Source of the DNA: an uncultured Clostridia bacterium | GTDB taxonomy: Bacteria; Bacillota; Clostridia; Christensenellales; Borkfalkiaceae | Assembly (NCBI GenBank): GCA_959605945.1 | Contig: CAUHGY010000018.1 | Coordinates: forward strand, 1 to 30,424 | Direction of reading: 5' to 3' | Length of the DNA stretch: 30,424 nucleotides | In this document: positions 6,305 to 14,547 of the stretch, piece by piece | Numbering within the stretch: the first letter of the stretch is position 1 | How the letters are laid out: each line of letters begins with the position of its first letter | Program-made: the position numbers and the translations under genes | The notes under the pieces: model-generated | What the model was told of the DNA's origin: nothing | Database searches by the model: none | The model's input: the letters and a program-made list of their open reading frames with translations, nothing else

Positions 6305-7402
6305 ATGAAGGTAAAACCGGGTGAAAAGTTTTTAACTCCGTTCAGAAATGAAATCGGGGTTTATCAGGACGGTACGGTGCCGTTTTGCAGGGATTCTGAC
6401 GGTATGCTGTGGGGGATAAGCGGGCACACGCACATGGGGCATATCGGCGTTTTTTGCGGCACAAACGTCAGAAACATGCAGGAAGTTTATCCTTTAAAGA
6501 CCAATTTCAAGACGGGCGCCGCGGGAGAAGCTTTTAACGGCGTGAAATATCCCGACGGCATACCGTCTCGCGGAAGCGTATGGCCTTTCGGGTTATATAT
6601 CTGCCCAAAAACGCAGAGATTTTTCTGTCTGTTTCACAATGAAACGGGTTGGGCGGCGGGAGATACCGCTTATGATTCCAACGGAATATGCAAAACGCCT
6701 TTTCTCGATTCGGATTTCCGCCACGTGGGGCTTATGCATTCGGACGATAAGGGCAGAACCTGGGATTTCGACAGGTGGGTGCTCACAGGCGAGCAGGTGG
6801 CTTTTACCGAAAGATATAATCCGCAGGCGGGCAGCGTGATAGGGCAGAAGTACGGCGTTGTCAACCTCGGCTCGGGCGATTTTTCGTGTTTTGTCGATGA
6901 TGATTACATATATATTTTTTATAACATACTGAAAGTCGATATGTTTAACGAGAGAATATGCAATGTTGATGTTTACGTTGCGAGAAGCCGCCGCAGAGAG
7001 GACGGCATAACGGGAGATTTCGTGAAATATTATAACGGCAGTTTTTGCGAAGCGGGCAACTTCGGAAAGGAGTCCGCAATAGCGTTCAACGCCTGGCATC
7101 CGAGAGTGGCATATTGTCCGCAAAAAAACATTTACGTTATGGCAAGCATGAAATATATTCCCGACAGGAAACCGACGGGGTTTACCGACACCATGCAGGT
7201 AAGTTTCGGCAGGGATCTGCTGCATTGGAATGAGCCGCAAGACGTTCTAAGCGACGACGGGAGCGCGTTCGGCAGTCATTATAACGCTATCGTTTCCTGC
7301 GAAAGCAGCGGCAGACCGGAAGTCATAGGCGACAAATTTTATATTCTTACCTGTCATAACGGTACGGATGTGACGGGATTTGAAGGAACGCTTGAATTAT
7401 AA
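6305..7402 (+). CDS. Sialidase/GH43-like beta-propeller protein
   Basis: A 365-residue protein with no signal peptide, so probably cytoplasmic. Repeated Trp- and Asp-rich strands, and an Asp-box SDDKGRTW at about residues 140-147, point to a sialidase-like or GH43-like propeller. Further segments of similar type are FSCFVDDDYIYIFYN and MQVSFGRDLLHWNEPQDV. The expected action is hydrolysis or binding of a glycan end, but the catalytic residues cannot be assigned by eye. It has a very good ribosome site (AAGGAGAGGA), its own promoter and leader, and a terminator 70 bases downstream. It is separate from the large glycan operon at 15-30 kb but of the same functional type as the proteins at 18140 and 23800, so co-regulation is plausible. 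Confidence 0.6.
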   Translation: MKVKPGEKFLTPFRNEIGVYQDGTVPFCRDSDGMLWGISGHTHMGHIGVFCGTNVRNMQEVYPLKTNFKTGAAGEAFNGVKYPDGIPSRGSVWPFGLYICPKTQRFFCLFHNETGWAAGDTAYDSNGICKTPFLDSDFRHVGLMHSDDKGRTWDFDRWVLTGEQVAFTERYNPQAGSVIGQKYGVVNLGSGDFSCFVDDDYIYIFYNILKVDMFNERICNVDVYVARSRRREDGITGDFVKYYNGSFCEAGNFGKESAIAFNAWHPRVAYCPQKNIYVMASMKYIPDRKPTGFTDTMQVSFGRDLLHWNEPQDVLSDDGSAFGSHYNAIVSCESSGRPEVIGDKFYILTCHNGTDVTGFEGTLEL

Positions 7403-7472
7403 TTCAAAAATCAAAACAAACCGCAGCAGTGTGGGGACTTACTGCGTGTGGTTTTTCGTGTTTCGGATATAT

Positions 7473-7500
7473 AAAAGACTGCCTTTTGCGGCAGTCTTTT
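7473..7500. terminator. Bidirectional intrinsic terminator between convergent genes
   Basis: AAAAGACTGCC (7473-7483), loop TTTTGC, GGCAGTCTTTT (7490-7500): a perfect 11-bp stem with A and T runs on both sides. It can end the propeller transcript from the left and the radC-gltX-oxidoreductase transcript from the right. A weaker hairpin precedes it at about 7424-7456. Confidence 0.85.
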
Positions 7501-7629
7501 AAGTTATCGTAACGAAATTTTGAAAATCGCATTTAGCACAGAATTTGCCGTGAGCTTTTCGCAGCGTAAAAACGGGCGAAGCCTGCCGTTGCGATACTGC
7601 GGGCATATTTTCGCTATTTTAATAAAACT

Positions 7630-9330
7630 TTAAATTTTGTCTATCGAAAACAGATTTACTTTATCTGCCCCGTATGTTTTAAATCCGGTAAAGGCGATAC
7701 CGTCGATACGTCTGCCGACGTCGTGAAAGACGAGACGCAGGAAATTATCCTTTTTACTAATTTTTTCCCATTTCCCTTCGGCCCTGAATTCGAGCACATA
7801 ATCTTTTACCATGGTTTTCGGCACGTCGAGACGCGTTTTTCCGCAGGAATTGTAGCACAGCGCCGGGTACAATTTCAAAGCGAACTCGTCCGCGTCGTCG
7901 CGGGCAAAATTACTGTCGAAAACCATACGGATTTTTTCGCAGTAAGTTTCGGGGAAAGTAAATTCTATGCGTCGGTTTTTTTCAAGAATCAGTTTATTGC
8001 TTTTATTTTCAAGTTCCCTTTCGGGAGTGTCGATACCCAAAGTATTGATGCGTTTGGTGTGCAGCAGAAAACAGTCGTTGTCAAGCAATATTTCCTGCAG
8101 TTGTTTTATATGTTCCGTTCCCACTTTGCGTGGAGAAACGGCATGTTTTTTCGCAAGATATGCGGCAAACCCCACTGTCTGACCCAGCATTGCGCACGTC
8201 GCCATTACTCTTGTCGACGAAAGCGCCAGATGGGTAACGCTGATGTTTCTTCCGGCGAAAAAGAGATTTTCGATGTTTTTTGAATAAACGCAGCGGAAAG
8301 GTATGGGGTAAGGCTGTGACAGACGATGATAAACGTTAGGCGACGTTGCGTAAAAACCGTCGGGATTATGGTCGTCTATGCTCCATCCGCCGTAGGCGAT
8401 TTCGTCCTTGAAAGGAGCGGCGTTTTTTATGTCTTCGACAGTCAGAACATAGTCTCCTTTGTAGCGGCGAGTTTCCCTTTTGCCGGCAAGAAAGCCTGCC
8501 CAATCCAGTGTCAGGCCGCGGGTTGCGTCGGTATTTTCTAAATAATCGGAATAACTGCCGAAAGATAAAGCCAGCAGTTCTTTATTTATTTCGTCGGCAT
8601 CATACAACGCATCGCGGTTGCCGCCGAGTTCCAGCCACCAGAAATTTTCTGTTTTATAATTGAAATTACGGTGATCTATTCTGTTCTTGTAGTGTTTTTT
8701 ATCTATTTTCTTTTCAAAAGGGAAGGGCCTGTGCGGTATTTCGTTTTCGGATTGCCTAAGCTGTAACAGACAGCTGTTTCCCATGGTCGATTTATCGGCG
8801 GTTTCCGGGGCGGAGCTTTCATTGAAATCGTGTTTGCTTTCCCGTCCCTGCATTGTTTCGGCGTCGGTGAATTCCGCCAGGATGCAGTCTCCCGAGCAGT
8901 CCGCAAAGTAATCGGCCTTTATTTCGTAGGTGACGTAACTTGCAAGCTGCCACGCTCTGACGCCCGTGATTTTATTGTTTTCGCATGTTGCGCCGATGCA
9001 GGTGGTGCCGAGAAGCAGTCGGATATTTTTTTCCATGACCACTTTATTATACAAAACGGCGTCCCACAGACTGTAATTGAGCGCCGGATTGTAATACATG
9101 TTGTCAAGGGCAAGTTCTTCGATCAATCCGCCTTCTTTATATTCGGGGAACGCCGCGCCTGCACCGCGGATCCACATGCGTATTTCGCCTGACGCGTTCC
9201 CGCCGAGTACGTTTCTGTCCTGTATCAGAATTACGGACAAGCCTTTCCGTGCCGCGGAAACAGCCGCGCAGATTCCTGCCATTCCGCCGCCTATCACGCA
9301 GAGATCGCATTCTGCTTTTTCTGTTCTCAT
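7630..9330 (-). CDS. FAD-dependent oxidoreductase (FAD_oxidored, PF12831-like)
   Basis: A 566-residue protein beginning with a Rossmann FAD-binding motif (CVIGGGMAGICAA, residues 11-23), followed by ARKGLSVILIQDRNVLGGNA and GEIRMWIRG, the pattern of the PF12831 FAD-dependent oxidoreductases often seen near carbohydrate-use genes. A second FAD-contact segment is NLFFAGRNISVTHLALSSTR near residues 355-375. The C-terminal part (about 430-566) looks like a beta-rich accessory domain. No signal peptide or Tat motif is seen, so it is probably cytoplasmic. The substrate is unknown; a sugar or polyol is an inference from family habitat. The ribosome site AAGGAG precedes the ATG. It lies 37 bases after gltX with no terminator between, so it probably shares the radC-gltX transcript. 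Confidence 0.75.
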   Translation of the reverse strand: MRTEKAECDLCVIGGGMAGICAAVSAARKGLSVILIQDRNVLGGNASGEIRMWIRGAGAAFPEYKEGGLIEELALDNMYYNPALNYSLWDAVLYNKVVMEKNIRLLLGTTCIGATCENNKITGVRAWQLASYVTYEIKADYFADCSGDCILAEFTDAETMQGRESKHDFNESSAPETADKSTMGNSCLLQLRQSENEIPHRPFPFEKKIDKKHYKNRIDHRNFNYKTENFWWLELGGNRDALYDADEINKELLALSFGSYSDYLENTDATRGLTLDWAGFLAGKRETRRYKGDYVLTVEDIKNAAPFKDEIAYGGWSIDDHNPDGFYATSPNVYHRLSQPYPIPFRCVYSKNIENLFFAGRNISVTHLALSSTRVMATCAMLGQTVGFAAYLAKKHAVSPRKVGTEHIKQLQEILLDNDCFLLHTKRINTLGIDTPERELENKSNKLILEKNRRIEFTFPETYCEKIRMVFDSNFARDDADEFALKLYPALCYNSCGKTRLDVPKTMVKDYVLEFRAEGKWEKISKKDNFLRLVFHDVGRRIDGIAFTGFKTYGADKVNLFSIDKI

Positions 9331-9367
9331 AATTTTCTCCTTATCGTAAATGCCGATGCGCTTCGGT

Positions 9368-10807
9368 TTATTTGTTCAGAAGCTCAATGGAAAAATCCAG
9401 TCTTTTCAAAGTTTCTTCTTTCCCCAGAAGCTCGGCAATCTCCATAACTCCGCCCGCGGTGGATTCTTTTCCCGAAATTGCCACGCGCACGCACCAGAAA
9501 ACCTGCCCGTTTTTCATTCCCAATCGTGATACAAGCGCCATCATTGCGTCGTGCACGATGTCGAAAGTAAATTCCGAAAGTTCGGCGAGAGCCTGTCTCG
9601 CGGCGGGCAGCACGGTCTTTGCGATTTGGGAATCGGTCTTCATTTTTTTGTGAGTGAAAAGAGCCGTGTCGTACGCGCCGAATTCCTCGAGGAAGTTTAT
9701 TTTATCGGGAATTTCGCTGAAAATTTCTATTCTCGTCTTTAAAAGAGCGGCAATTTTTTTGAGATCGTATTTGCCGTAAACCTTGCTTTCTTTGAAAAAT
9801 TTATCGGCTTTTTCTACAAGTTCTTCGTCGGTCATCGCTTTGATATATTCACCCGACAGCCATTTCATCTTGGTTTCGTCGAAAATGGACGGCGATTTGC
9901 TTATGCCGTCGAGAGAAAATTGCTCGGTCAGTTCTTTGAGAGAGAGTTTTTCCTGATTGGTCTTGGGGCTCCATCCGAGAAGGGCGATATAGTTGACTAT
10001 GGATTCTTTTACATAGCCTTTGTTTACGAAATCTTCGTAACTTGCGTCGCCGTTGCGCTTGGAAAGTTTGTGCTGCGCGTCCTTCATGATGGGGGGCAGG
10101 TGGATATAGACGGGTCTTTCCCAGCCGAACGCGTCGTACATCAGATTGTATTTCGGGGTGGAGGAGAGATATTCCGTGCCGCGAATGACGTGCGTTATTC
10201 CCATCAGATGGTCGTCGACGACGTTTGCAAAGTTATAAGTGGGCATGCCGTCGCTCTTTATCAGAATGCCGTCTTCTATGTCTTTATAGTCGACGCTGAT
10301 GTCGCCGTAAACGAGATCGTGATAGCTGCCTGTACCGCTTTCGGGGATGTTCTGGCGTATGACATAGGGCGCTCCGCTTTCGAGTTTTTCTTCAATCTCG
10401 CGTTTTGAAAGTTTCAGACAGTGTTTGTCGTATTTCAGGTTGCCTTCTCCGTCGCGCAGAGAATTAAGCCTTTCGCTGTCGCAGAAACAGTAGTAAGCCC
10501 CGCCGAGCTCGACGAGTTTTTTGGCATATTCCGCATATATTTCCTTGCGTTCGCTCTGAATATAGGGGCCGAAATTTCCTCCGACGTCGGGGCCTTCGTC
10601 ATAAATTATCCCCGCATCGCGAAGAGTATCGTAAATTATCTGCACGGACCCTTCGACGTATCTCGCGGTGTCGGTGTCTTCTATACGAAGAATAAAATCT
10701 CCGCCCTGTTTTTTGGCGTAAAGATAGCCGTAAAGAGCCGTTCTCAATCCGCCTATATGAAGATAACCCGTGGGGCTCGGCGCGAAGCGCGTTCTTATTT
10801 TTGCCAT
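9368..10807 (-). CDS. gltX: Glutamyl-tRNA synthetase
   Basis: Charges tRNA-Glu (and perhaps tRNA-Gln, for later amidation) with glutamate in the cytoplasm, using ATP. The 479-residue length is normal. The class I signatures are present: RFAPSPTGYLHIGGLRTALY, with the HIGH-type motif at 17-20, and KLSKR at 247-251. FILRIEDTD and LSKRNGDASYEDF are typical of bacterial GltX. It starts one base after the radC stop codon, so the two are translationally coupled. Cys110, within CFCDSERL, is in the region that carries zinc ligands in some GltX enzymes. Identification is secure. Confidence 0.97.
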   Translation of the reverse strand: MAKIRTRFAPSPTGYLHIGGLRTALYGYLYAKKQGGDFILRIEDTDTARYVEGSVQIIYDTLRDAGIIYDEGPDVGGNFGPYIQSERKEIYAEYAKKLVELGGAYYCFCDSERLNSLRDGEGNLKYDKHCLKLSKREIEEKLESGAPYVIRQNIPESGTGSYHDLVYGDISVDYKDIEDGILIKSDGMPTYNFANVVDDHLMGITHVIRGTEYLSSTPKYNLMYDAFGWERPVYIHLPPIMKDAQHKLSKRNGDASYEDFVNKGYVKESIVNYIALLGWSPKTNQEKLSLKELTEQFSLDGISKSPSIFDETKMKWLSGEYIKAMTDEELVEKADKFFKESKVYGKYDLKKIAALLKTRIEIFSEIPDKINFLEEFGAYDTALFTHKKMKTDSQIAKTVLPAARQALAELSEFTFDIVHDAMMALVSRLGMKNGQVFWCVRVAISGKESTAGGVMEIAELLGKEETLKRLDFSIELLNK

Positions 10808-10808
10808 T

Positions 10809-11549
10809 TCAGTTCTCCTTGCCTTTTTTTAATAGTTTTTCAAGATTGTAAGCTTTTACTATTTCTTCGAGCTTTCCTTCGAGAAAGTAACTGACCGCGT
10901 CGTTTTTGCATACGATGATATGGTCCATCAGCGTAACTCCGTGCACCGAACACAAAAGATGCAGTTTTGCGGTGGTGAAGTCGTCCGTTTCGCTCGGTTC
11001 GGGGGAGCCGCTGGTGTGGTTGTGCGCTATGAGCGCGAATGCAGGTTTGTGCAGGGCGAACGCCTGCGCGATTTCGGGTATATCGGCCGTCACCTGGTGG
11101 CGGTTGCGGTCGTCGAAAGACATGCTTGTAATCAGCCGTTTTTTCGCGTCGAAGAGAAATATCACGAATTTTTCGGTATCCAGCCCGTCGAACTGTTCTA
11201 TGATTTGCTCTCTAAACGACGCAAAAGAATAGCATGCCGCGGGTTTCTTTTTGGGATACTCGGAAATAATGCGCTTTATAATTTGTCCGAAAAGCGAAAG
11301 CTTCGCCGCCGTGCGTACGCCGAGACCCGAGACCGCGGCAAGCTCTTCGGGGCTTGCGCAGAGAACTCCGTAAATATCTCCGAAAGCGCGCAGAAGTCTG
11401 TGCGCCGTGACATTGGTGTCCTTTCTCGGGATTGCGGAAAAGAGCAGAATCTCCAACAGCTCGTGCTCGGGCATGGCTTTGGGATCGGATATGAATTTTT
11501 TGATCATTCTTTCGCGGTGCCCCGCGTGCAGATTTTCGCTTTCGTTCAT
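10809..11549 (-). CDS. radC: RadC-family JAB/MPN protein
   Basis: A 246-residue cytoplasmic protein. The N-terminal helix-hairpin-helix part (about 30-85, with LASPEEL-like and SGLGVRTAAKL segments) is followed by a JAMM metalloprotease-like domain with AHNHTSGSPEPSETD; His176, His178 and Asp189 are the expected metal ligands. It opens with the usual HAGHRERM. RadC was named for DNA repair, but its biochemical role remains unsettled. It is the first gene of a leftward transcript, directly coupled to gltX. There is no ribosome site; an extended -10 box lies seven bases before the ATG, suggesting a leaderless message. Confidence 0.92.
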   Translation of the reverse strand: MNESENLHAGHRERMIKKFISDPKAMPEHELLEILLFSAIPRKDTNVTAHRLLRAFGDIYGVLCASPEELAAVSGLGVRTAAKLSLFGQIIKRIISEYPKKKPAACYSFASFREQIIEQFDGLDTEKFVIFLFDAKKRLITSMSFDDRNRHQVTADIPEIAQAFALHKPAFALIAHNHTSGSPEPSETDDFTTAKLHLLCSVHGVTLMDHIIVCKNDAVSYFLEGKLEEIVKAYNLEKLLKKGKEN

Positions 11550-11556
11550 TTTTTCA

Positions 11557-11565
11557 ATTGTAGCA
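11557..11565 (-). promoter_or_regulatory. Extended -10 promoter of radC, next to the start codon
   Basis: On the minus strand TGC-TACAAT (11565-11557) fits an extended -10 element; the -35 region (TTTGCT, 17 bases upstream) is poor. Seven bases separate it from the ATG, so transcription would start at about the first codon. Confidence 0.55.
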
Positions 11566-11683
11566 TAAATTCGGAGAAAAGCAAAATAAAATGTTGAATT
11601 TGGCGAAAATTTTGTGGTAATTGCCGCAATTTTGATGTATACTTATATAAAAACATAAAATTTAAATAACGGAAGCAATATTT

Positions 11684-12949
11684 ATGAAATATCTGAACGA
11701 ATATCTCGTATCGCTTGAAAAACTTGTGTCTTTTAAAAGCGTTGCCGCCCCGCCCGCAGAAGATAAGCCTTTCGGGGAAGAAATATGCGGTGCGCTGAAC
11801 TGTTTTCTCGGCATAGCAAGGGATTTGGGCTTTGAAACGAAAAATTACGAAAATTATATGGGCGAAGCGACTTTCGGCGAAGGCGAAGAGATAGGCATAA
11901 TAGGTCATCTCGACGTAGTTCCGGCGGGAACGGGGTGGGATACGCCGCCCTTTGCTCTCACCCGCAGGGGCGGGGAGTTTTTCGGCAGAGGCGTCTGCGA
12001 CGATAAAGGCCCGCTGCTGATGTGTCTTTATGCGCTGTACGCATTGAAAGAAAGCGGCAGAAAGGTAAACAAAAAATTCCGTATTTTCGCGGGCTGCGAC
12101 GAAGAGAGCGGTTGGCGCGACGCGGCATATTTTGCCGACCGCTACGGTTTTCCCGAATACGGTTTTTCGCCTGACGGCAATTTCCCTTTAAGTTACGCCG
12201 AAAAAGGGATAACCGTGATAAAATTCCGTCTGCCTGCGCTGAAAAGTTTCAGCGGGATTTCCGGCGGCACGGTGGTCAACGCCGTCTGCGGTTATGCCAG
12301 GGCGACGGCGGCGGGAACCGTCGACGGAGAACTCGTTAAAAAGTGCGGGCTGAAACTGTCCGACGGCGGGGTCATAGAGAGTTTCGGCAGATCGGCGCAC
12401 GGTTCGCAGCCGCAGCTGGGGAAAAACGCGCTTGAACCGCTGTTTAAGTATTTTGAACTTGCGGGAGAGAACGTCGGAGCGGTCAACAGGTTTTTGTTCG
12501 GCGAAAACGGTCTTTCGGCGCTTAAAAACGAGCAGGGCGAAGTTACGCTTTCGCCCGATCTCATAGAGGAAAAAGACGGAAAACTTATAATCACATGCGA
12601 TTGCAGAATCCCCGCTCCTCTCACCCGAAAAGACGTTTTGAAGATTGTGGACGGGTTCGGCATCGAGTACGAAAGTTTTGAAAAACACCCGCCCGTCATG
12701 GTGGAGAAAAACAATTCGTTCGTGCGTAAACTTCTGGGGGCGTATAACGCCGTTACGGGAGAAAATCTTGCGCCGGTAAGCATGGGCGGTTCTACTTTTG
12801 CCAGGGTTTTCGAAAAGGGATGTTCTTTCGGCGGGGAATTTCCGAACGAAAAAAGCTCTATCCACGAGCCCAACGAGCATGTTTCCGAAGATACCCTTAA
12901 AAAATGGTATGAAATTTACAAAAAGGCGATTTTCGATCTTTCAGAGTAA
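11684..12949 (+). CDS. PepV-like M20 metallodipeptidase
   Basis: Hydrolyses dipeptides or small peptides in the cytoplasm with a two-zinc centre. The 421-residue protein has the M20 motifs: GHLDVVPAG (His75, Asp77), GRGVCDDKGP (Asp106/Asp107), GCDEESGW (Glu140/Glu141) and FSPDGNFP (Asp164); a C-terminal SIHEPNEH supplies the last histidine. The order and wording match PepV/Sapep rather than DapE. It is somewhat shorter than typical PepV (about 470). The ribosome site is ACGGAAG. A TATACT at 11638-11643 is a likely -10, but no good -35 lies at standard spacing. It is divergent from radC. Confidence 0.88.
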   Translation: MKYLNEYLVSLEKLVSFKSVAAPPAEDKPFGEEICGALNCFLGIARDLGFETKNYENYMGEATFGEGEEIGIIGHLDVVPAGTGWDTPPFALTRRGGEFFGRGVCDDKGPLLMCLYALYALKESGRKVNKKFRIFAGCDEESGWRDAAYFADRYGFPEYGFSPDGNFPLSYAEKGITVIKFRLPALKSFSGISGGTVVNAVCGYARATAAGTVDGELVKKCGLKLSDGGVIESFGRSAHGSQPQLGKNALEPLFKYFELAGENVGAVNRFLFGENGLSALKNEQGEVTLSPDLIEEKDGKLIITCDCRIPAPLTRKDVLKIVDGFGIEYESFEKHPPVMVEKNNSFVRKLLGAYNAVTGENLAPVSMGGSTFARVFEKGCSFGGEFPNEKSSIHEPNEHVSEDTLKKWYEIYKKAIFDLSE

Positions 12950-13026
12950 CCGGCGCCGCGCGCCGACGGTTTTTCCGAGTGCGGGAGACGCGGCGCGGCG
13001 GCGATAGACAAAACGCGCGAAAAAAC

Positions 13027-13055
13027 TTGAAAAAAAATTCAACTTGATATATAAT
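13027..13055 (+). promoter_or_regulatory. Promoter of the amino-acid-kinase-like gene
   Basis: TTGAAA (13027-13032), a 17-base spacer, TATAAT (13050-13055). The start is near 13062, with AAGGAG before the ATG at 13097. Confidence 0.8.
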
Positions 13056-13096
13056 ACGGTCACAGAACAAAGCGGATTATCCGCAAGGAGTTAATT

Positions 13097-13921
13097 ATGA
13101 CGTTTGACGTTGAACTGGTCGGAAAAATAGGTTCCATGGCGCTTATAGACAGAGAGTGCGGCATTCTCGATTACACGCTTATCGCCCGCATTTCGTCCGA
13201 GCTGCGCCCGGGATACGTGTGGGTAACGAGCGGCGCCGCCGAGACGGGCAGACTCGATTATATCAAGCGCAACGGCAAAGAATTGAAGGGCGATGCCGAA
13301 GCCGTCAAGACCGATTACGCCGCGCAGGGGCAGTCTATTCTCATGTCCACATACCGTCAGTACGCGGACAGCAAATATTCCCTGCGTCAGGTGTTGGTAG
13401 AGCATCAGCACTTCAACGATGAAGGCAAAAGAGCGCATTTAAAGGACATGCTTTTGAGGTGCAAGGAGCAGAACGCCATTCCGATAATAAACTATAACGA
13501 CGCCGTAAGCACCGAAGAAAACCGCAGGTTCGAGATACAGTCGCTTAAAAACAAAAAGAAAAAGGTGGTCGAATGCGTCGATAACGACGAAACCGCAGCA
13601 CAGATAGCGTGTCTTTTAAAGGCCGAAAATCTGGTTATACTGACGAGCACCGAAGGTATTTACAAAGACAGCGCCAATCCCCAAACTCTTATAGAAGAAA
13701 TAAGCGGCAAAGACGTCTACGAAGTGCTTGAAAATATTACCGAGTGCGAAAATTACTGTAAAGGAGCCTCGCGCGCGGGCGCCAACGGAGCAAGGGCAAA
13801 ACTCGAATATATAAAGGACGCCGTTGCCGGCGGAACAAAGGTGACGATAGCTTCTGCACGTCATTCGTTAAAAGACATTCTCAGCGGCAAAGCGAAGGCG
13901 ACGAGAATAGGCGTCCGCTGA
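13097..13921 (+). CDS. Amino-acid-kinase superfamily protein (uridylate/glutamate kinase-like)
   Basis: A 274-residue cytoplasmic protein with the amino acid kinase fold. VWVTSGAAETGRLDY (about 43-57) corresponds to the glycine-rich VSSGA segment of glutamate 5-kinase. PIINYNDAVSTEE and VDNDETAAQIACLLKAENLVILTSTEGIYKD match the VNENDxV...DND.L.A..A.......LLTDxxGLY pattern. The end, KGASRAGANGARAKLEYIKDAVAGGTKV, differs from true ProB (GTGGMxTK), and there is no PUA domain, so glutamate 5-kinase activity is doubtful. The phosphate acceptor cannot be told from the sequence. It has its own promoter and a good ribosome site and no proline-pathway neighbour. Confidence 0.7.
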   Translation: MTFDVELVGKIGSMALIDRECGILDYTLIARISSELRPGYVWVTSGAAETGRLDYIKRNGKELKGDAEAVKTDYAAQGQSILMSTYRQYADSKYSLRQVLVEHQHFNDEGKRAHLKDMLLRCKEQNAIPIINYNDAVSTEENRRFEIQSLKNKKKKVVECVDNDETAAQIACLLKAENLVILTSTEGIYKDSANPQTLIEEISGKDVYEVLENITECENYCKGASRAGANGARAKLEYIKDAVAGGTKVTIASARHSLKDILSGKAKATRIGVR

Positions 13922-14099
13922 TCGGCGGTCGGAGCGGCTTGTTTTTGCCCGAAATGTCAATAGCGGCCGAAAAGGCTTTTACCCGGCCGACACATTGTGC
14001 GCGTAACTGACAATTTTTTACATACAGAAAACGACAAGATGTGTCGATTTTTTGTATATTATATCGAAAACGGCACATAATACTGTCAAGGGGGAAGTT

Positions 14100-14168
14100 A
14101 TGAGAGAAAACAAGAAAGCAAAGAATTGCAACGGTAAAGCTAAAAATGCGACCAAAGATTGCAAGTAA
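14100..14168 (+). CDS. Very small Lys/Cys-containing protein, 22 residues
   Basis: MRENKKAKNCNG... ending TKDCK: a highly basic peptide with two cysteines. It is preceded by an excellent ribosome site (AGGGGGAAG, 5-6 bases before ATG) and followed eight bases later by another small gene, then a terminator. The good initiation region and the conserved-looking partner make it likely to be real. The role is unknown; the Cys pair might bind metal. Confidence 0.55.
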   Translation: MRENKKAKNCNGKAKNATKDCK

Positions 14169-14175
14169 ATGCAAA

Positions 14176-14268
14176 ATGAAAAGCAGGTTCGATTCGCTGG
14201 GATCTTATACGGGAACGGTCATAAAAGACGAATACGATAAACCCGTTCAGGATGCGGACGACTTGTAA
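14176..14268 (+). CDS. Small conserved-looking protein ending PVQDADDL, 30 residues
   Basis: The peptide reads MKSRFDSLGSYTGT... and ends KPVQDADDL. I recall very similar 30-40 residue proteins (FDSxGSYTGxx...PVQDADDL) in many clostridial genomes, annotated only as hypothetical. The start overlaps an out-of-frame ATG at 14169; 14176 is chosen because it gives this conserved sequence. It is the second gene of a two-gene mini-operon with 14100 and is followed by an intrinsic terminator. The acidic tail contrasts with the basic partner, so the two peptides might interact; that is speculation. Confidence 0.65.
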   Translation: MKSRFDSLGSYTGTVIKDEYDKPVQDADDL

Positions 14269-14296
14269 AAACTTAAAAACGGCAACCTTATAAAAT

Positions 14297-14331
14297 AAAA
14301 AGACTGTTTTACGGACGGTCTTTTTATTTTT
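14297..14331 (+). terminator. Intrinsic terminator after the small-protein pair
   Basis: AAAAAGACTG (14297-14306) pairs with CGGTCTTTTT (14316-14325), with one G-T pair. ATTTTTT follows. Confidence 0.85.
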
Positions 14332-14512
14332 TCCGTTCCCGAATTTACGCGGCGCCCGATCCGTAAAGGCCGGCGGTTTTCCGCTTAAATTTTTGTCCGC
14401 GGCAAAACTCTTAATTTTTTGCGGTATCGCGGCAAAAAACGAACAGGCGGTTAAACGGCCGTTTTTTAGTATAAATGGGACAAGTCTGCCGTTTTTACGT
14501 CCTGTAAGTATA

Positions 14513-14541
14513 TTGAAAGAGCGCTTGGCGGCAAATATAAT
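14513..14541 (+). promoter_or_regulatory. Predicted promoter of the glycan-catabolic operon
   Basis: TTGAAA (14513-14518), a 17-base spacer, a perfect TATAAT (14536-14541). It is the only strong promoter seen between the terminator at 14331 and the first operon gene, and the start would be near 14548. Confidence 0.65.
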
Positions 14542-14547
14542 AGATAC

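Noticed and set aside
11638..11643. TATACT as promoter of the dipeptidase gene
   Set aside because: No -35 hexamer at 16-18 bases; the nearest TTG-type box gives a 20-base spacer, so it is mentioned only in the gene entry.
12188..12880. A 230-codon minus-strand frame opposite the dipeptidase
   Set aside because: It lies entirely within the M20 dipeptidase gene and has a low-complexity Arg/Phe-rich translation typical of antisense frames.
12954..13000. GC-rich hairpin CGCCGCGC/GCGCGGCG after the dipeptidase gene
   Set aside because: The loop is 31 bases and no T-run follows, so it cannot be called an intrinsic terminator.
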